From positions 4,168,501 to 4,232,500 of the forward strand of contig NZ_CP041046.1 in assembly GCF_006385595.1 (NCBI RefSeq): 64,000 nucleotides of DNA, written 5' to 3'. The position numbers were made by a program, and so were the translations under genes. Below are positions 26,623 through 36,381 of this stretch, piece after piece (within the stretch, counting starts at the first letter, position 1; every line of letters begins with the position of its first letter). Below the pieces are notes generated by a model. It was not told the origin of the DNA. It was given only the letters and a program-made list of their open reading frames with translations, and did not search any database. Origin of the DNA: Luteibacter pinisoli (lineage in GTDB: Bacteria > Pseudomonadota > Gammaproteobacteria > Xanthomonadales > Rhodanobacteraceae).

Positions 26623-27102
26623 TTAGTTGAGGCAGCCCGGCAGGCCGTCGTAGACGGAGACGTTGGCCATGGGCAGCTTGGCGTGCAGCGGATCCTCGCC
26701 CGAGGTCAGTTCATAGAACTTCTCGATCGGCGTGTCCTTGGCCAGCAGCAGCTTGCACTTGAAGGTCTTGGCGGTGACCTGCACGGCGCCAGACTTCGGG
26801 TTCACGCTGGCGTGGCTGCCGGCGAACGTCCACAGGCACTGCTTCAGCGTGCCCTTGGTCGAGTCGACAGAGCAGCGCAGCTGCATCGGGCGGAGGTTGC
26901 TGTAGTCACCTTCACAGAAGGTGTCGCCACAGACCTTGTCGAAACCGACGTTGAGGCGGGCTTCGGCTTCGAAGAAGCGATCCATGCCGGCTTCGGAGGC
27001 GGGCCAGTCGGTGGCGTCGACGTAACGGTTGGCCGGGGTATCCGCAGCGAACGCGGAGGCCGAGGCGGTGAGGAGCAGTACAGCGAGGGTGGTGCGGACC
27101 AT
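26623..27102 (-). CDS. Secreted cysteine-rich protein of unknown function
   Basis: A 159-residue protein with a clear signal peptide (MVRTTLAVLLLTASASAFA, cleavage before ADTP). The mature part contains six cysteines (KVCGDTFCEGD, LRCSV, QCLW, FKCKL, PGCLN), enough for three disulfides, so it is probably periplasmic or secreted. I do not recognise the family. It lies between mgtA and the orphan response regulator on the same strand. Two hairpins separate it from mgtA, so it likely has its own promoter. Confidence 0.8.
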   Translation of the reverse strand: MVRTTLAVLLLTASASAFAADTPANRYVDATDWPASEAGMDRFFEAEARLNVGFDKVCGDTFCEGDYSNLRPMQLRCSVDSTKGTLKQCLWTFAGSHASVNPKSGAVQVTAKTFKCKLLLAKDTPIEKFYELTSGEDPLHAKLPMANVSVYDGLPGCLN

Positions 27103-27167
27103 GGTGATGGCTCCGTGGTTGAGGAGCCGCTATTTCAGCGATTCCCTCGCGCCACGTATGTCCGCGC

Positions 27168-27198
27168 CGCACCGACAGGCACGTAGCCCGTCGGTGCG
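27168..27198 (-). terminator. Hairpin downstream of mgtA
   Basis: CGCACCGAC and GTCGGTGCG form a perfect 9-base-pair stem around a 13-base loop, 27 bases after the mgtA stop. A smaller GGGGC/GCCCC hairpin lies closer to mgtA. No T-run follows, so this may be a factor-dependent or mRNA 3'-end stabilising structure rather than a classic terminator. Confidence 0.45.
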
Positions 27199-27224
27199 AC
27201 GTCACGTAGGGGCACGCCCCGTGT

Positions 27225-29849
27225 TTAAAGCCAGCGGTTGTAGCGGCGGATGTAGAGCGTCTTCACGATCTGCGTGAGCACGCAGTACGAGACCAGGGTG
27301 AGCGCCAGCCAGCCGAAGTACGCGCCGGGCAGCGGCACCATGCCGATCCGTGCGCCCAGCGCCGAGAACGGGATGTACATGCCGATGAGCATGATCGCAC
27401 CCGTCAGGGCCAGCACCGGCGCGGACGCCATGCTGCGCAGGAACGGAATGCGCCGCGTGCGGATCATGTGCACCACCAGGGTCTGTGAGAGCAGGCCTTC
27501 GATGAACCAGCCGGACTGGAACAGCGACTGGTGGGCCACGTCGTGCGCGCCGAACACATGCCACATCACCCAGAACGTCGTGATATCGAACACCGAACTC
27601 ACCGGGCCGATCCAGACCATGAAGCGGCCGATATCACCGGCATCCCACTTGCGCGGCGTGCGCAGGTACTCGTCGTCCATGCGGTCGAACGGGATGGACA
27701 ACTGCGACAGGTCGTACAGCAGGTTCTGCACCAGGATCTGCAGCGGCAGCATCGGCAGGAACGGCAGGAACGCACTCGCCACCAGCACGCTGAACACGTT
27801 GCCGAAGTTCGAGCTGGCGGTCATCTTGATGTACTTCATGATGTTGCCAAAGGTGACGCGCCCTTCGAGCACGCCTTCTTCCAGCACCATCAGGTTCTTT
27901 TCCAGCAGGATGATGTCCGCCGACTCCTTGGCGATATCCGTGGCGGTATCCACCGAGATACCCACGTCGGCATCGCGCAGGGCCGGCGCGTCGTTGATGC
28001 CGTCGCCGAGGAAGCCCACGGTGTGGCCACGGCGCTGCAGGGCCTTCACCACGCGCGCCTTCTGCACCGGCGACATCTTGGCGAAGATGGTGGTGCTCTC
28101 AACCATCGCATCCAGCGCATCGTCATCGAGCTGCTCGATGTCGCGGCCCAGTGCCGTCCCGGCGACATCCAGGCCCACTTCCGCGCAGATCTTCTTGGTC
28201 ACCGCCTCGTTGTCACCGGTGATCACCTTCACCGCCACGCCATGGTGGTTCAGCGCACGGATCGCCGTGGCGGCGGAGTCCTTCGGCGGATCCAGGAAGG
28301 CCAGGCAGCCCACCGCCGTGAGGCCGGCTTCATCAGCCACGCCATACGCGCGGTCACCGATGGGGTCGCGGCGCACGGCCACGACGAGGACACGCAGGCC
28401 GTCCTCGTTCAGGCGGCGGGTCATCGCGCGGATCTCCGCGCGCTTTTCTTCCGTCATGGGCTCGACGTCGCCGCCGATCCGCGCTTCCGTGCAGATCGCC
28501 AGCATCTCTTCCACCGCGCCCTTGCAGATTACGAGCTGCTCGTACTCGCCGTCCGTCACCACCACCGACATGCGCCGGCGCTGGAAGTCGAACGGAATCT
28601 CGTCGACGATGCGGAAACGGTGGGCGATGGTCTCCAGGTCGCGGTGGGTGAGCACCGCCTTGTCCATCAGGTTGCGCAGGCCCGTCTGGAAGCGGCTGTT
28701 GAGGTAGCCCCACTCCAGCGCTTCGTCCGAGTCGTCGCCGTCCAGGTCCACGTGGCGCTCGAGCACGATCTTGTCGAGGGTGAGCGTGCCGGTCTTGTCC
28801 GTGCACAGCACGTCCATCGCGCCGAAGTTCTGGATCGCGTTCAGGCGCTTCACCACCACCTTGCGCTTCGACATGGCGATGGCGCCCTTGCCGAGGTTGG
28901 CGGTGACGATCAGCGGCAGCATCTCCGGGGTGAGGCCCACGGCGACGGACAGGCCAAACATGAAAGCTTCCAGCCAGTCGTGTTTGTCGAAGCCGTTGAT
29001 GAAGAAAACGATCGGCACCATCACCGCCATGAAGCGGATCAGCAGCCAGCTGACGGACGAAATGCCCTTGTCGAAGCTGGTCTGCACGCGCTCGCCGGAG
29101 AGCGTGCGCGCCAGGGAACCGAGGTAGGTACGCGCGCCCGTGGCCAGCACCACGGCGGTGGCCGTGCCGGAAACCACGTTGGTACCCATGTAGCAGACCG
29201 TGGGCAGGTCGAGCGGGCCACCGGACTCGCCCGTGGCGGCGCCGTGCGGCGCGGCCTTCTCCACCGGCAGCGATTCACCGGTGAGGATGGCCTGGCTGAT
29301 GAACAGGTCCTTTGCTGCGATCAGGCGCAGGTCGGCCGGGATCATGTCACCGGCGCCGAGGTGGACGATGTCGCCCACCACCAGTTCTTCCACCGGCACT
29401 TCGATGCGCTCGGCGTGGCCGTCTTCGGCGCGGCGGGTCACCGTCGCGGTATTGCGCACCATCGCCTTGAGCTTCTCGGCGGCCTGCGAGGAACGGTATT
29501 CCTGGGTGAACGACAGCAGGACGCTGATGCCCACCATCACCGCGATGATGACCGGGCCGGTCAGGTCGTCCGGGTCGGTCACCAACTGGACGACAGCCAG
29601 CACCAGCAGCACGATGATGAACGGGTTCTTGAAGGCATGCAGCAGCTGGATCGCCCAGTGCGGCGGCTTCTCGTGGCCCACTTCGTTCACGCCATCACGG
29701 TCCAGGCGCTCGGCGATCGCTTCCTCGTCGAGGCCGTCGATGCGGGAATCCAGCGAGCGCAGCAGTTCGTCAGCCGGACGGTAGGCGTCGGCCGTGGCGT
29801 TGGTGAAAGTCTTTGCGGCGACGGACGCCGGCGAGGTGTGGATCTTCAT
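27225..29849 (-). CDS. mgtA: Magnesium-importing P-type ATPase
   Basis: An 874-residue P3B-type ATPase that imports Mg2+ across the inner membrane. In order: cytoplasmic N-terminal segment, first membrane pair, actuator domain with AILTGESLPVEK, and phosphorylation motif CTDKTGTLT (Asp351). The nucleotide domain follows, then GDGINDAPALRDADVGI, then the C-terminal membrane segments ending with KTLYIRRYNRWL. Length and motifs fit MgtA/MgtB. It is preceded by an unusually long leader (about 560 bases from the predicted promoter) that contains a 57-codon ORF. This suggests leader-based Mg2+ or translation sensing. Confidence 0.95.
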   Translation of the reverse strand: MKIHTSPASVAAKTFTNATADAYRPADELLRSLDSRIDGLDEEAIAERLDRDGVNEVGHEKPPHWAIQLLHAFKNPFIIVLLVLAVVQLVTDPDDLTGPVIIAVMVGISVLLSFTQEYRSSQAAEKLKAMVRNTATVTRRAEDGHAERIEVPVEELVVGDIVHLGAGDMIPADLRLIAAKDLFISQAILTGESLPVEKAAPHGAATGESGGPLDLPTVCYMGTNVVSGTATAVVLATGARTYLGSLARTLSGERVQTSFDKGISSVSWLLIRFMAVMVPIVFFINGFDKHDWLEAFMFGLSVAVGLTPEMLPLIVTANLGKGAIAMSKRKVVVKRLNAIQNFGAMDVLCTDKTGTLTLDKIVLERHVDLDGDDSDEALEWGYLNSRFQTGLRNLMDKAVLTHRDLETIAHRFRIVDEIPFDFQRRRMSVVVTDGEYEQLVICKGAVEEMLAICTEARIGGDVEPMTEEKRAEIRAMTRRLNEDGLRVLVVAVRRDPIGDRAYGVADEAGLTAVGCLAFLDPPKDSAATAIRALNHHGVAVKVITGDNEAVTKKICAEVGLDVAGTALGRDIEQLDDDALDAMVESTTIFAKMSPVQKARVVKALQRRGHTVGFLGDGINDAPALRDADVGISVDTATDIAKESADIILLEKNLMVLEEGVLEGRVTFGNIMKYIKMTASSNFGNVFSVLVASAFLPFLPMLPLQILVQNLLYDLSQLSIPFDRMDDEYLRTPRKWDAGDIGRFMVWIGPVSSVFDITTFWVMWHVFGAHDVAHQSLFQSGWFIEGLLSQTLVVHMIRTRRIPFLRSMASAPVLALTGAIMLIGMYIPFSALGARIGMVPLPGAYFGWLALTLVSYCVLTQIVKTLYIRRYNRWL

Positions 29850-30009
29850 GGCTCGCTACCTGTACCGGCACGGCGGGCCGGGCGGACGCGAGCGGCTTGC
29901 GGCCGCAGTTAGCCGAAAGCAGGCGCGCCGGCGTGGGACCGACGGGTGGCAAATGGGATGGACGTGACGACGGACCGCGAATGCGGCGCCGTAGTGTCTA
30001 TATCGCTAT
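29850..30009 (-). other. mgtA leader between small ORF and mgtA
   Basis: This 160-base stretch separates the small leader ORF from the mgtA start. It contains an AT-rich patch with TATAGACACT near 30000, then a GC-rich segment. A TTG-initiated reading frame at about 29952 begins with a proline-rich run (PPVGPTPAR) and crosses the mgtA start in another frame. It lacks a ribosome-binding site, so I do not call it a gene. No other feature is evident. Confidence 0.4.
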
Positions 30010-30183
30010 TCATGACTGCGGCAGTTTGCCGTCAGCCGGTTTCAAAGAGCTTTCAGCGCTATCGAGCGAACGCGGCACGGTGATGCTGCGCTTCACCGGC
30101 TGGGCGGTGCGGCGGCGGGCAAGTGCGAAGGCGAGACGGCGCCCGAACATGCGCGGGGTGGTCTTGTCGAGCTGGAGATTCAT
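30010..30183 (-). CDS. Small basic leader protein upstream of mgtA
   Basis: A 57-codon ORF beginning MNLQLDKTTPRMFGRRLAF and ending GKLPQS. The ATG is preceded by GAGGA at seven bases, a good ribosome-binding site. The product has about 12 Lys/Arg against 4 acidic residues and an LARRR cluster. It has no membrane segment. It lies inside the transcribed leader of mgtA, between a good promoter and the ATPase gene. This recalls MgtL-type leader peptides of enterobacteria by position, although it is longer and of different sequence. It could be a regulatory leader peptide or a small MgtA partner. No homolog is known to me. Confidence 0.55.
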   Translation of the reverse strand: MNLQLDKTTPRMFGRRLAFALARRRTAQPVKRSITVPRSLDSAESSLKPADGKLPQS

Positions 30184-30414
30184 GGCTCAATCCTCGAATA
30201 ACGGTAGCGCACGGCTACCAGACGAGGAGAGCCGGACCTTCCCTAGTAGGAGAAAGCGCCGGCCGACCGGGTGCGGTCGCCGAGGGCGATTTGGTTTTCA
30301 AACGCCGGAACCCGATGCGAGCGGATGCCGACGCGTGTACTAGGGTGAACGTCCATATGCCTGGATAAGCTAAGAGGGGTGCCGCCCGGCGGAGCTAGCC
30401 CGGGGAGCCGGACA
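30184..30414 (-). other. 5' untranslated leader ahead of the small ORF
   Basis: About 230 bases between the predicted mgtA-operon promoter and the small ORF. Local inverted segments are visible (for example GGTAGC/GCTACC around 30200-30215 and TCCA...TGGA around 30351-30364). I do not find the consensus of the M-box or of other magnesium or manganese riboswitches. Its length and hairpins suggest a regulatory RNA region. Confidence 0.4.
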
Positions 30415-30443
30415 ATTGTCGCGCCGCAACGCAAATCGGTCAA
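30415..30443 (-). promoter_or_regulatory. Sigma70-type promoter for the mgtA leader
   Basis: On the minus strand TTGACC (30443-30438) and GACAAT (30420-30415) are separated by exactly 17 bases: 5 of 6 and 4 of 6 matches to the -35 and -10 consensus. The -35 element overlaps the LysR stop codon. Transcription should begin near 30408. Confidence 0.6.
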
Positions 30444-31348
30444 GCTGGAAGTGCCCGGTTTTCGGCAATCCCTGACTCGTAATCGGCGGCTTCGGCCAGC
30501 AGCCATTCACGCAGCCGGCTGAAGCCCGCGTGGGGCTCCGAACGCTTCGGATGGACGAGGTAATACGCCTCGGCCACGCGCATGCGCTCCTTGCACAGCA
30601 CGGTGAGCGCGCCGCATTCGATCAGGGAACGCGCCATCACCAGACGGCCCAGCGCCACGCCCAGCCCCTCCAGCACGGCGCGCTGCAGGTGCTCGGTATT
30701 GTCGAAGCGGGCCACGTAGCGCGAAGGCAGCGGCATGCCGAACTGCTCGGCCCAGTCGTTCCAGCGCCCCGACGGATCACCCAGCAGCGGCCAGCCCTTC
30801 AATGAGGTATCCGGCAGCCCACCCATCTTGCGGACCAGAGACGGGCTGGCGATGGGCACGATGAATTCGCCGAACAGGCGCTCGGCCCGGGTCCGCGGCC
30901 AGGCGCCCAACCCGTAGCGGAAGGCACAGTCGATGGCCGGCTCGCGATCGAAATCCACGACCCCCACCGATGAGTGCAGGCTGAGCTCCAGCTCCGGGTG
31001 CGCGGCGACCAGGCGTGGCAACCGCGGCACCAGCCAGCTCGAGGCCACCGAGGGCAGCACGCTGAGCGTGACCGAATCCTGGTGGCGCGCCTCGAAGCGA
31101 CCGAGCGCATGCTCGATCCCCTCGAAGTGATGGCCGATGGCCTCCAGCAGGTTCGCGCCGTCGGCGGTCAGGGTGACGCCACGCGGGCCCCGGTCGAACA
31201 GCGAACGGCCGAGTCGTTCCTCGAGGTTGCGGATCTGGTGGCTGAGGGCACTGACGGTGAGGTTTAGCTGCTCGGCGGCGCGCGCGAGCTTGCCCGTCCT
31301 GGCGACGAGCACGAACCCCTGGAGCAAGCCGAGCGGAAGACGGGACAC
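30440..31348 (-). CDS. LysR-family transcriptional regulator
   Basis: A 302-residue LysR regulator. The winged HTH lies at residues about 4-62 (LLQGFVLVARTGKLARAAEQLNLTVSALSHQIRNLEERLG). A periplasmic-binding-protein-like effector domain follows, with FRYGLGAWPRTRAERLFGE resembling the GcvA subgroup. I start at GTG 31348, preceded by GAGGG at eight bases. The ATG at 31411 would add 21 unrelated residues. It diverges from the aldo/keto reductase gene, the usual arrangement for a LysR regulator and its target, so regulation of that reductase is a reasonable inference. Confidence 0.9.
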   Translation of the reverse strand: MSRLPLGLLQGFVLVARTGKLARAAEQLNLTVSALSHQIRNLEERLGRSLFDRGPRGVTLTADGANLLEAIGHHFEGIEHALGRFEARHQDSVTLSVLPSVASSWLVPRLPRLVAAHPELELSLHSSVGVVDFDREPAIDCAFRYGLGAWPRTRAERLFGEFIVPIASPSLVRKMGGLPDTSLKGWPLLGDPSGRWNDWAEQFGMPLPSRYVARFDNTEHLQRAVLEGLGVALGRLVMARSLIECGALTVLCKERMRVAEAYYLVHPKRSEPHAGFSRLREWLLAEAADYESGIAENRALPA

Positions 31349-31468
31349 GTGAATTTCCCTCAAGTCCGGGTTGCAAACATATCGCTTTTTCAGGGGTCGC
31401 GGAAAGTCCAACCTTTAGCCCACGACAAGTCGCAGCAACCTGCGGCTTCACTGGACCAGGAGGGTGTC

Positions 31469-31696
31469 ATGGCGTCGATCTTCACCGGCCTTGCCTTCAT
31501 GCACGGCCACATCGTCAACAAGGAACTCGTGCTGGCCCTGGGCGCGCCCGAGCGGCGCCCGCCGGCGGGTACTGTTGACGCCCCAGCCACCCGCGGTAAG
31601 TCATCATGGCGCTTTGGCTCCTGGAGACTCACGCATGACGCTTCGCCCGCTCGGCCGCTCCCCTCTTCGTGTGGCACCGCTTGCGTTCGGCGGTAA
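31469..31696 (+). CDS. Possible small protein in the LysR/reductase interval
   Basis: A 75-codon ORF starting MASIFTGLAFMHGHIVNKEL with a strong AGGAGG site six bases before the ATG. The first 30 or so residues look protein-like, while the tail overlaps the start of the reductase gene in another frame and looks random. It may be a genuine small protein, a leader peptide, or a fortuitous ORF. I do not recognise it. Confidence 0.35.
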   Translation: MASIFTGLAFMHGHIVNKELVLALGAPERRPPAGTVDAPATRGKSSWRFGSWRLTHDASPARPLPSSCGTACVRR

Positions 31697-32582
31697 CGTC
31701 TTCGGCTGGAGCGCTGACGAAGCGCGCTCGTTCGAACTGCTCGATGCCTTCGTCGACCACGGCTTCAACCTCATCGACACCGCCGACGTGTATTCCGCGT
31801 GGGTACCCGGCAATGAGGGTGGCGAGTCCGAGACCATCATCGGTCGCTGGCTGAAGAAGAGCGGCAAGCGCGACAAGGTGCTGATCGCCACGAAGGTGGC
31901 CAAGTGGGCACGCTACCCTGGCCTGTCGCCCACGAACATCCACGAGGCCGTGGAGGATTCGCTGCGCAGGCTGCAGGTGGACTACATCGACCTGTACCAG
32001 TCGCACGAAGACGATCCGAAGGTACCGCTGGAAGAAACCCTGCGGGCGTTCGACGATCTGGTGAAGGCCGGCAAGGTGCGTGTGATCGGGGCATCGAACT
32101 ACGAAGCAACGCGCTTCGCCGATGCACTGCACACCAGTGCCAGCAAGGGTCTGGCGCGCTATGAATCCATGCAACCGGCGTACAACCTCATGGACCGCAG
32201 CGGTTTCGAAGAGGGCCTGCAGCCGGTATGCGTGGAAGAAGGCGTTGGCGTCATCAGCTACTACTCGCTGGCGAGCGGCTTCCTCAGCGGCAAGTACCGC
32301 AGCGAGGCCGACCTCACCAAGAGCGCCGCCCGTGCGCCCAAGGTCAAGGCCTATCTCAATGACCGCGGCATGCGCGTGCTCGCCGCACTGGACAAGGTGG
32401 CTGAAGCGCACGGTGCCACGCCCGCACAGGTGTCGCTGGCCTGGGTGATGGCGCAGCCTTCGATCGCCGCGGCGATCGCCAGCGCCACGACGGTCGAGCA
32501 ACTGGACGAACTGGCGCGCTCGGCCTCGCTGCAACTCACCGGCGAGCAGCTGGATGCACTCCGAACGGCAAGCGACGCCTGA
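31635..32582 (+). CDS. Aldo/keto reductase
   Basis: A 315-residue NADPH-dependent aldo/keto reductase with the catalytic tetrad visible: Asp and Tyr in NLIDTADVYSAW, Lys in LIATKVAKW and His in YQSHEDDP. The cofactor-binding GASNYEATRFADAL and C-terminal SIAAAIASATTVEQLDEL also fit. ATG 31635 opens directly into TLRPLGRSPLRVAPLAFGGNVFG, the family start, with GGAG eight bases upstream. The substrate is unknown. It diverges from a LysR regulator. Confidence 0.9.
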   Translation: MTLRPLGRSPLRVAPLAFGGNVFGWSADEARSFELLDAFVDHGFNLIDTADVYSAWVPGNEGGESETIIGRWLKKSGKRDKVLIATKVAKWARYPGLSPTNIHEAVEDSLRRLQVDYIDLYQSHEDDPKVPLEETLRAFDDLVKAGKVRVIGASNYEATRFADALHTSASKGLARYESMQPAYNLMDRSGFEEGLQPVCVEEGVGVISYYSLASGFLSGKYRSEADLTKSAARAPKVKAYLNDRGMRVLAALDKVAEAHGATPAQVSLAWVMAQPSIAAAIASATTVEQLDELARSASLQLTGEQLDALRTASDA

Positions 32583-32698
32583 TGGGATCAGGTGAATGCT
32601 GAGGCCGATCGCTGCCGGCGCCTACAGAACGGCACGCGACGTACCCGCATGATGCGTGGGCCGGAAGGCATCCGGTCCCTCACCTCAAGGAAGAGCTC

Positions 32699-33949
32699 AT
32701 GCGATCCATCAACACGTTCTACCGACGCGCACTACTCGGCGGCACGCTGGCCCTGGTGGCGGCTGCCGCCCAGGCGGGCAGCGATGCGACCCTGCTGTGC
32801 CATTACAAGAAACTCGGTGACCCCACCGGCGCCGCCACCGGCACGGTAGATACGGGAAACGTGCTGCCAGGCAACTGGCAGCACGATCGCCTCGCCAGCT
32901 GGAGCAATCTGTTCCGTACACCTGCCGCACCGGCCAGGCTACATGCGCTCTGTGAGAAGCACCTCAGGGGCACGGCTGACTTCCACCGCCTGATCGGCAT
33001 AGGCGCCGCCGGTGCGCGAGGCGCAAGCGACTACCCTTACCCGATCTGGTATGAAGGTGACCTTCGCCCGGGCCAGCCCGTGGAACGCATCGTGTCATTC
33101 GGCGATAGCCTTACCGATACCGGCAACATGCACACGGCATCACGACAGGTGCTGGAGTTCGTGCCCAAGGGCAAGACCCTGCCGTCCGCCTCCTGGTTCG
33201 CCGGCCGCTTCAGTAACGGCCCCACCTGGGTCGAATACCTCGCGTCGCGCAACGGCCTCACGCTCACCAACTGGGCCGTGGGTGGTGCCCAGACCCGCGA
33301 TGCTAAGTTCGGCCTGATCCACGGTATCGGCACGCAGATCAAGAGCTTTTTCGAGCACATGGATAGCGAGAAGGATTACGACCCCTCGCGCACCCTGTTC
33401 ACCTTCATGGTCGCGGGCAACGACTTCGTCAACGACAGCAGGTACGCCACACGGATCGTACAGGAGCAGCGCGATTCGCTAATGCAGCTTGTACGCCATG
33501 GCGCGCGCAAGGTGCTGGTGGTGAACCTGCCGGATGTCACGAGGGCGCCGGTATTCCGCATGGGGCGAAAGGACGCGGCGGATGTCCTCTCCCGCGTCAA
33601 CGTGTACAACTCCGCCCTATCCAGCGTCATTAGTGGCGTGATCCGCCAAGCCGGCGACGAAGGACTCACGAAGGGGAGCGAACTGGTGATTCGTATCGTC
33701 GATGCACGTTCACGCTTCGACGAAGTGCTCGCGCATCCGGAGCAGTACAAGTTCAGCAATGCTACCGATTCGTGCCTGAAGATCGATGCGGAGAGCGCGT
33801 TCTCCTACCTGCGGGAACAGGTCCCGCGCAAGCACTGCGAGGCCGGCCGCTTTGTCTTCTGGGATACGTTGCACCCGACGACGCGCATGCATGAGCTGAT
33901 GTCGGGCTGGGCGGCGGAGAGCGCGCCGGCCACCTGGGGCCTGAAGTAA
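32699..33949 (+). CDS. Secreted GDSL lipase/esterase
   Basis: A 416-residue exported SGNH esterase with an N-terminal signal (MRSINTFYRRALLGGTLALV, cleavage near AQAG). The catalytic blocks are SFGDSLTDTGNMH (Ser nucleophile), SNGPTWVEYLA with the conserved Gly, MVAGNDFVND (Asn), and DTLHPTTRMHEL (Asp-His). The FGDSLTDTGN plus SNGxxWxEYLA layout is that of thermolabile-haemolysin/PlaA-like phospholipases and acyltransferases. A lipid substrate is therefore likely. AAGGA precedes the ATG. A REP doublet begins two bases after the stop. Confidence 0.9.
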   Translation: MRSINTFYRRALLGGTLALVAAAAQAGSDATLLCHYKKLGDPTGAATGTVDTGNVLPGNWQHDRLASWSNLFRTPAAPARLHALCEKHLRGTADFHRLIGIGAAGARGASDYPYPIWYEGDLRPGQPVERIVSFGDSLTDTGNMHTASRQVLEFVPKGKTLPSASWFAGRFSNGPTWVEYLASRNGLTLTNWAVGGAQTRDAKFGLIHGIGTQIKSFFEHMDSEKDYDPSRTLFTFMVAGNDFVNDSRYATRIVQEQRDSLMQLVRHGARKVLVVNLPDVTRAPVFRMGRKDAADVLSRVNVYNSALSSVISGVIRQAGDEGLTKGSELVIRIVDARSRFDEVLAHPEQYKFSNATDSCLKIDAESAFSYLREQVPRKHCEAGRFVFWDTLHPTTRMHELMSGWAAESAPATWGLK

Positions 33950-33950
33950 C

Positions 33951-34020
33951 GGGCATCGCGCGCAAGCGTGTTCCTACAGGGGCAAGGCAGCCATGCAGGA
34001 GCGCGCTTGCGCGCGACGGG
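33951..34020. repeat. REP doublet (REPIN-like) between GDSL gene and icd
   Basis: Two copies of a 27-28-base repeat lie in opposite orientation around a 15-base spacer. The plus copy at 33994-34020 starts TGCAGGAGCGCGCTTGCGCG. The minus copy at 33978-33951 starts TGTAGGAACACGCTTGCGCG. They differ at only a few positions and could fold into one long hairpin. Each also has the internal GCGCGC palindrome typical of REP elements. It sits in the space between convergent genes, the usual location for such elements. No second doublet was seen in the window. Confidence 0.75.
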
Positions 34021-34030
34021 GCAGCTGGCC

Positions 34031-36265
<2,235 letters not shown>

Positions 36266-36329
36266 CTAGCCTTTGGCCTGGAGGGGACCCGACGCGAGCG
36301 GGAAACCTCTCCATTGTGGCCCGGATCAG

Positions 36330-36355
36330 GCGGCGGGGGAAAGCGACCCCGCCGC
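36330..36355 (-). terminator. Hairpin between mdtC and icd
   Basis: GCGGCGGGG and CCCCGCCGC form a perfect 9-base-pair stem around an 8-base loop, 27 bases past the mdtC stop and about 65 bases before the icd start. There is no T-run. It may end efflux-operon transcripts or protect their 3' ends. Confidence 0.45.
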
Positions 36356-36381
36356 ATGACACCTTTGCTGCGGATGCAACA

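Noticed and set aside
27185..27225. GGGGC/GCCCC hairpin after mgtA as a second REP family
   Set aside because: Only a superficial likeness to the REP doublet at 33951; the sequences do not align over the core.
27531..29912. A plus-strand open frame of about 790 codons opposite mgtA
   Set aside because: Product is compositionally unnatural, and mgtA on the other strand has every P-type ATPase motif.
30184..30414. M-box or yybP-ykoY riboswitch in the mgtA leader
   Set aside because: I looked for the conserved cores of both on the minus strand and did not find them. The region is kept only as an unassigned leader.
36330..36355. A strong intrinsic terminator after mdtC
   Set aside because: The stem is perfect but there is no T-run on the minus strand, so it is listed only with low confidence.
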